This document shows positions 5,279-6,298 of a DNA stretch of 6,298 bases, in pieces. Below the pieces are notes generated by a model. It saw only the letters and a list, made by a program, of their open reading frames with translations, was not told the DNA's origin and did not search any database. Source of the DNA: Chitinophagaceae bacterium (lineage in GTDB: Bacteria; Bacteroidota; Bacteroidia; Chitinophagales; Chitinophagaceae); assembly GCA_016786965.1 (NCBI GenBank), contig JAEUVL010000378.1:1-6298 (forward strand). Direction: 5' to 3'. The position numbers were made by a program, and so were the translations under genes. How positions within the stretch are numbered: the first letter of the stretch is position 1; the number at the start of each line of letters is the position of its first letter.

Positions 5279-6298
5279 ATGGCCCGCACAATAATCATTA
5301 CAGGGGGTGCCGGATTTATCGGATCGCACCTTGTCCGGCTCTTTGTAACCAAATACCCGGATTATAAAATCGTGAACCTGGATGCGCTGACCTATGCGGG
5401 CAATCTTGAGAACCTGAGGGATATTGAGCATGCTCCAAATTATATTTTCGAGAAAGCAAATATTCTTGATACAGCAGAGATAGAAAGGATATTTACAACA
5501 TACCGCCCGGACGGTATCATCCACCTGGCTGCAGAAAGTCATGTGGACCGTTCTATTTTATCGCCGCTGGATTTTGTTTACACGAATATTATTGGTACGG
5601 TCAATTTGCTGAATGCTGCTAAAAACCATTGGAAAGGATCGGAAGAAGGCAAACGTTTTTATCATGTTTCTACGGATGAGGTATATGGAGCCCTGGGAGA
5701 TACGGGTTTCTTTACAGAACAAACTAAGTACGATCCTCATTCTCCTTACAGTGCATCCAAAGCATCCAGCGATCATTTTGTAAGGGCTTACCACGATACG
5801 TACGGGCTGCCGATAGTGGTGAGCAACTGCTCTAACAACTACGGCCCTAATCATTTTCCTGAAAAACTGATACCTCTTTTTATAAATAATATTCTGAACC
5901 AAAAGCCATTACCCGTTTATGGTGATGGGCTATACACCCGTGACTGGCTGTATGTAAAAGATCATGCTGCCGCTATTGATCTTATTTTTCATGAGGGAAA
6001 AACAGGGGATACGTATAATATAGGCGGCTTTAATGAATGGCGGAATATTGACCTCGTGAAACTGCTTTGTAAACTGGTGGATGATAAGACCGGTAAAGCA
6101 CCAGGAAGCAGTGAGGCGCTGATCACCTATGTAAAGGACAGGCCGGGACATGACAGGCGGTATGCAATTGATGCTTCTAAGATCAATAAGGAATTGGGAT
6201 GGAAGCCTTCCGTCACTTTCGAAGAAGGACTTTCACTTACCATTGACTGGTATTTGGAAAATACAGAATGGCTGACTCATGTTACATCCGGAGAGTAC
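5279..6298 (+). CDS. rfbB: dTDP-glucose 4,6-dehydratase, 3' end cut by the window
   Basis: This enzyme removes water from dTDP-glucose to give dTDP-4-keto-6-deoxyglucose, the branch point for dTDP-rhamnose and other deoxy sugars. The frame opens with ATG at 5279, five bases after the epimerase stop, and stays open for 340 codons to the window edge with no stop. Visible motifs are GGAGFIG (9-15), HLAAESHVDRS, the catalytic triplet T132-D133-E134 in STDEVYG, Y157 and K161 in YSASK, NCSNNYGP, and DRPGHDRRYAID near the C-terminus. Together they mark the RfbB/RmlB subfamily and not a general epimerase. Family members are usually about 350 residues and end soon after an HVTSGEY-like sequence, which is exactly where this window stops, so only about ten residues should be missing. 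The tight spacing suggests translational coupling with the epimerase. RfbA, RfbC and RfbD would be expected nearby if the product is rhamnose; none is in view. Confidence 0.94.
   Translation, partial: MARTIIITGGAGFIGSHLVRLFVTKYPDYKIVNLDALTYAGNLENLRDIEHAPNYIFEKANILDTAEIERIFTTYRPDGIIHLAAESHVDRSILSPLDFVYTNIIGTVNLLNAAKNHWKGSEEGKRFYHVSTDEVYGALGDTGFFTEQTKYDPHSPYSASKASSDHFVRAYHDTYGLPIVVSNCSNNYGPNHFPEKLIPLFINNILNQKPLPVYGDGLYTRDWLYVKDHAAAIDLIFHEGKTGDTYNIGGFNEWRNIDLVKLLCKLVDDKTGKAPGSSEALITYVKDRPGHDRRYAIDASKINKELGWKPSVTFEEGLSLTIDWYLENTEWLTHVTSGEY

Noticed and set aside
4331..5332. DNA similarity between the starts of the epimerase and dehydratase genes as a recent duplication
   Set aside because: The likeness (around 4331-4366 and 5297-5332) is limited to codons of the shared NAD-binding GGAGFIGS motif; the rest of the proteins belong to different subfamilies.
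5270..6151. Minus-strand open frames opposite the dehydratase gene
   Set aside because: They lie antisense to a strongly conserved coding frame and show no protein motifs.

Overview
The window looks like the 5' end of an exopolysaccharide or capsule locus from a Bacteroidota bacterium, probably of the Chitinophagaceae type. The evidence is the promoter motif (TAnnTTTG at 387-394), the absence of Shine-Dalgarno sequences before the genes, an FFSC lipobox lipoprotein, and a gene order of NusG-like antiterminator, Wza-like export lipoprotein and Wzc-like kinase, all familiar from that phylum. The taxon is inferred from style, not from a database match.

Layout: positions 1-486 carry no convincing gene. 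They hold two adjacent arrays of short degenerate tandem repeats (a 10-bp unit at 21-80, an 11-bp unit at 113-222), then an AT-rich stretch, one good promoter (357-394) and a leader of roughly 90 nt. The leader contains a strong hairpin (396-438) and competing pairings (427-458 and 454-485) that reach the start codon. After this come five genes, all on the + strand: a UpxY/NusG-family antiterminator with a GTG start (487-1017), a Wza/BexD-type outer-membrane lipoprotein (1071-1865), an 800-residue Wzc-type chain-length regulator and tyrosine autokinase (1898-4300), a WbpP-type UDP-GlcNAc 4-epimerase (4320-5273), and a dTDP-glucose 4,6-dehydratase RfbB (from 5279, cut by the window end after 340 codons). 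Gaps between genes are 53, 32, 19 and 5 bp, so this is most likely one operon, with a possible second promoter at 1028-1035.

How the genes fit together: the antiterminator probably binds RNA polymerase early in its own transcript and lets it read through the long locus. The lipoprotein and the kinase form the export channel and its inner-membrane polymerisation control. The epimerase and dehydratase start making the sugar nucleotides (UDP-GalNAc-type and dTDP-6-deoxy-sugar). Glycosyltransferases, the Wzx/Wzy pair and the rest of the dTDP-sugar pathway would be expected downstream.

The genes themselves are of well-known families. The parts most worth a second look are the leader, which has an attenuator-like layout of mutually exclusive stems, the repeat arrays upstream of the promoter, and the Gly-Tyr tail of the kinase, which is encoded by a tandem DNA repeat that could change length.
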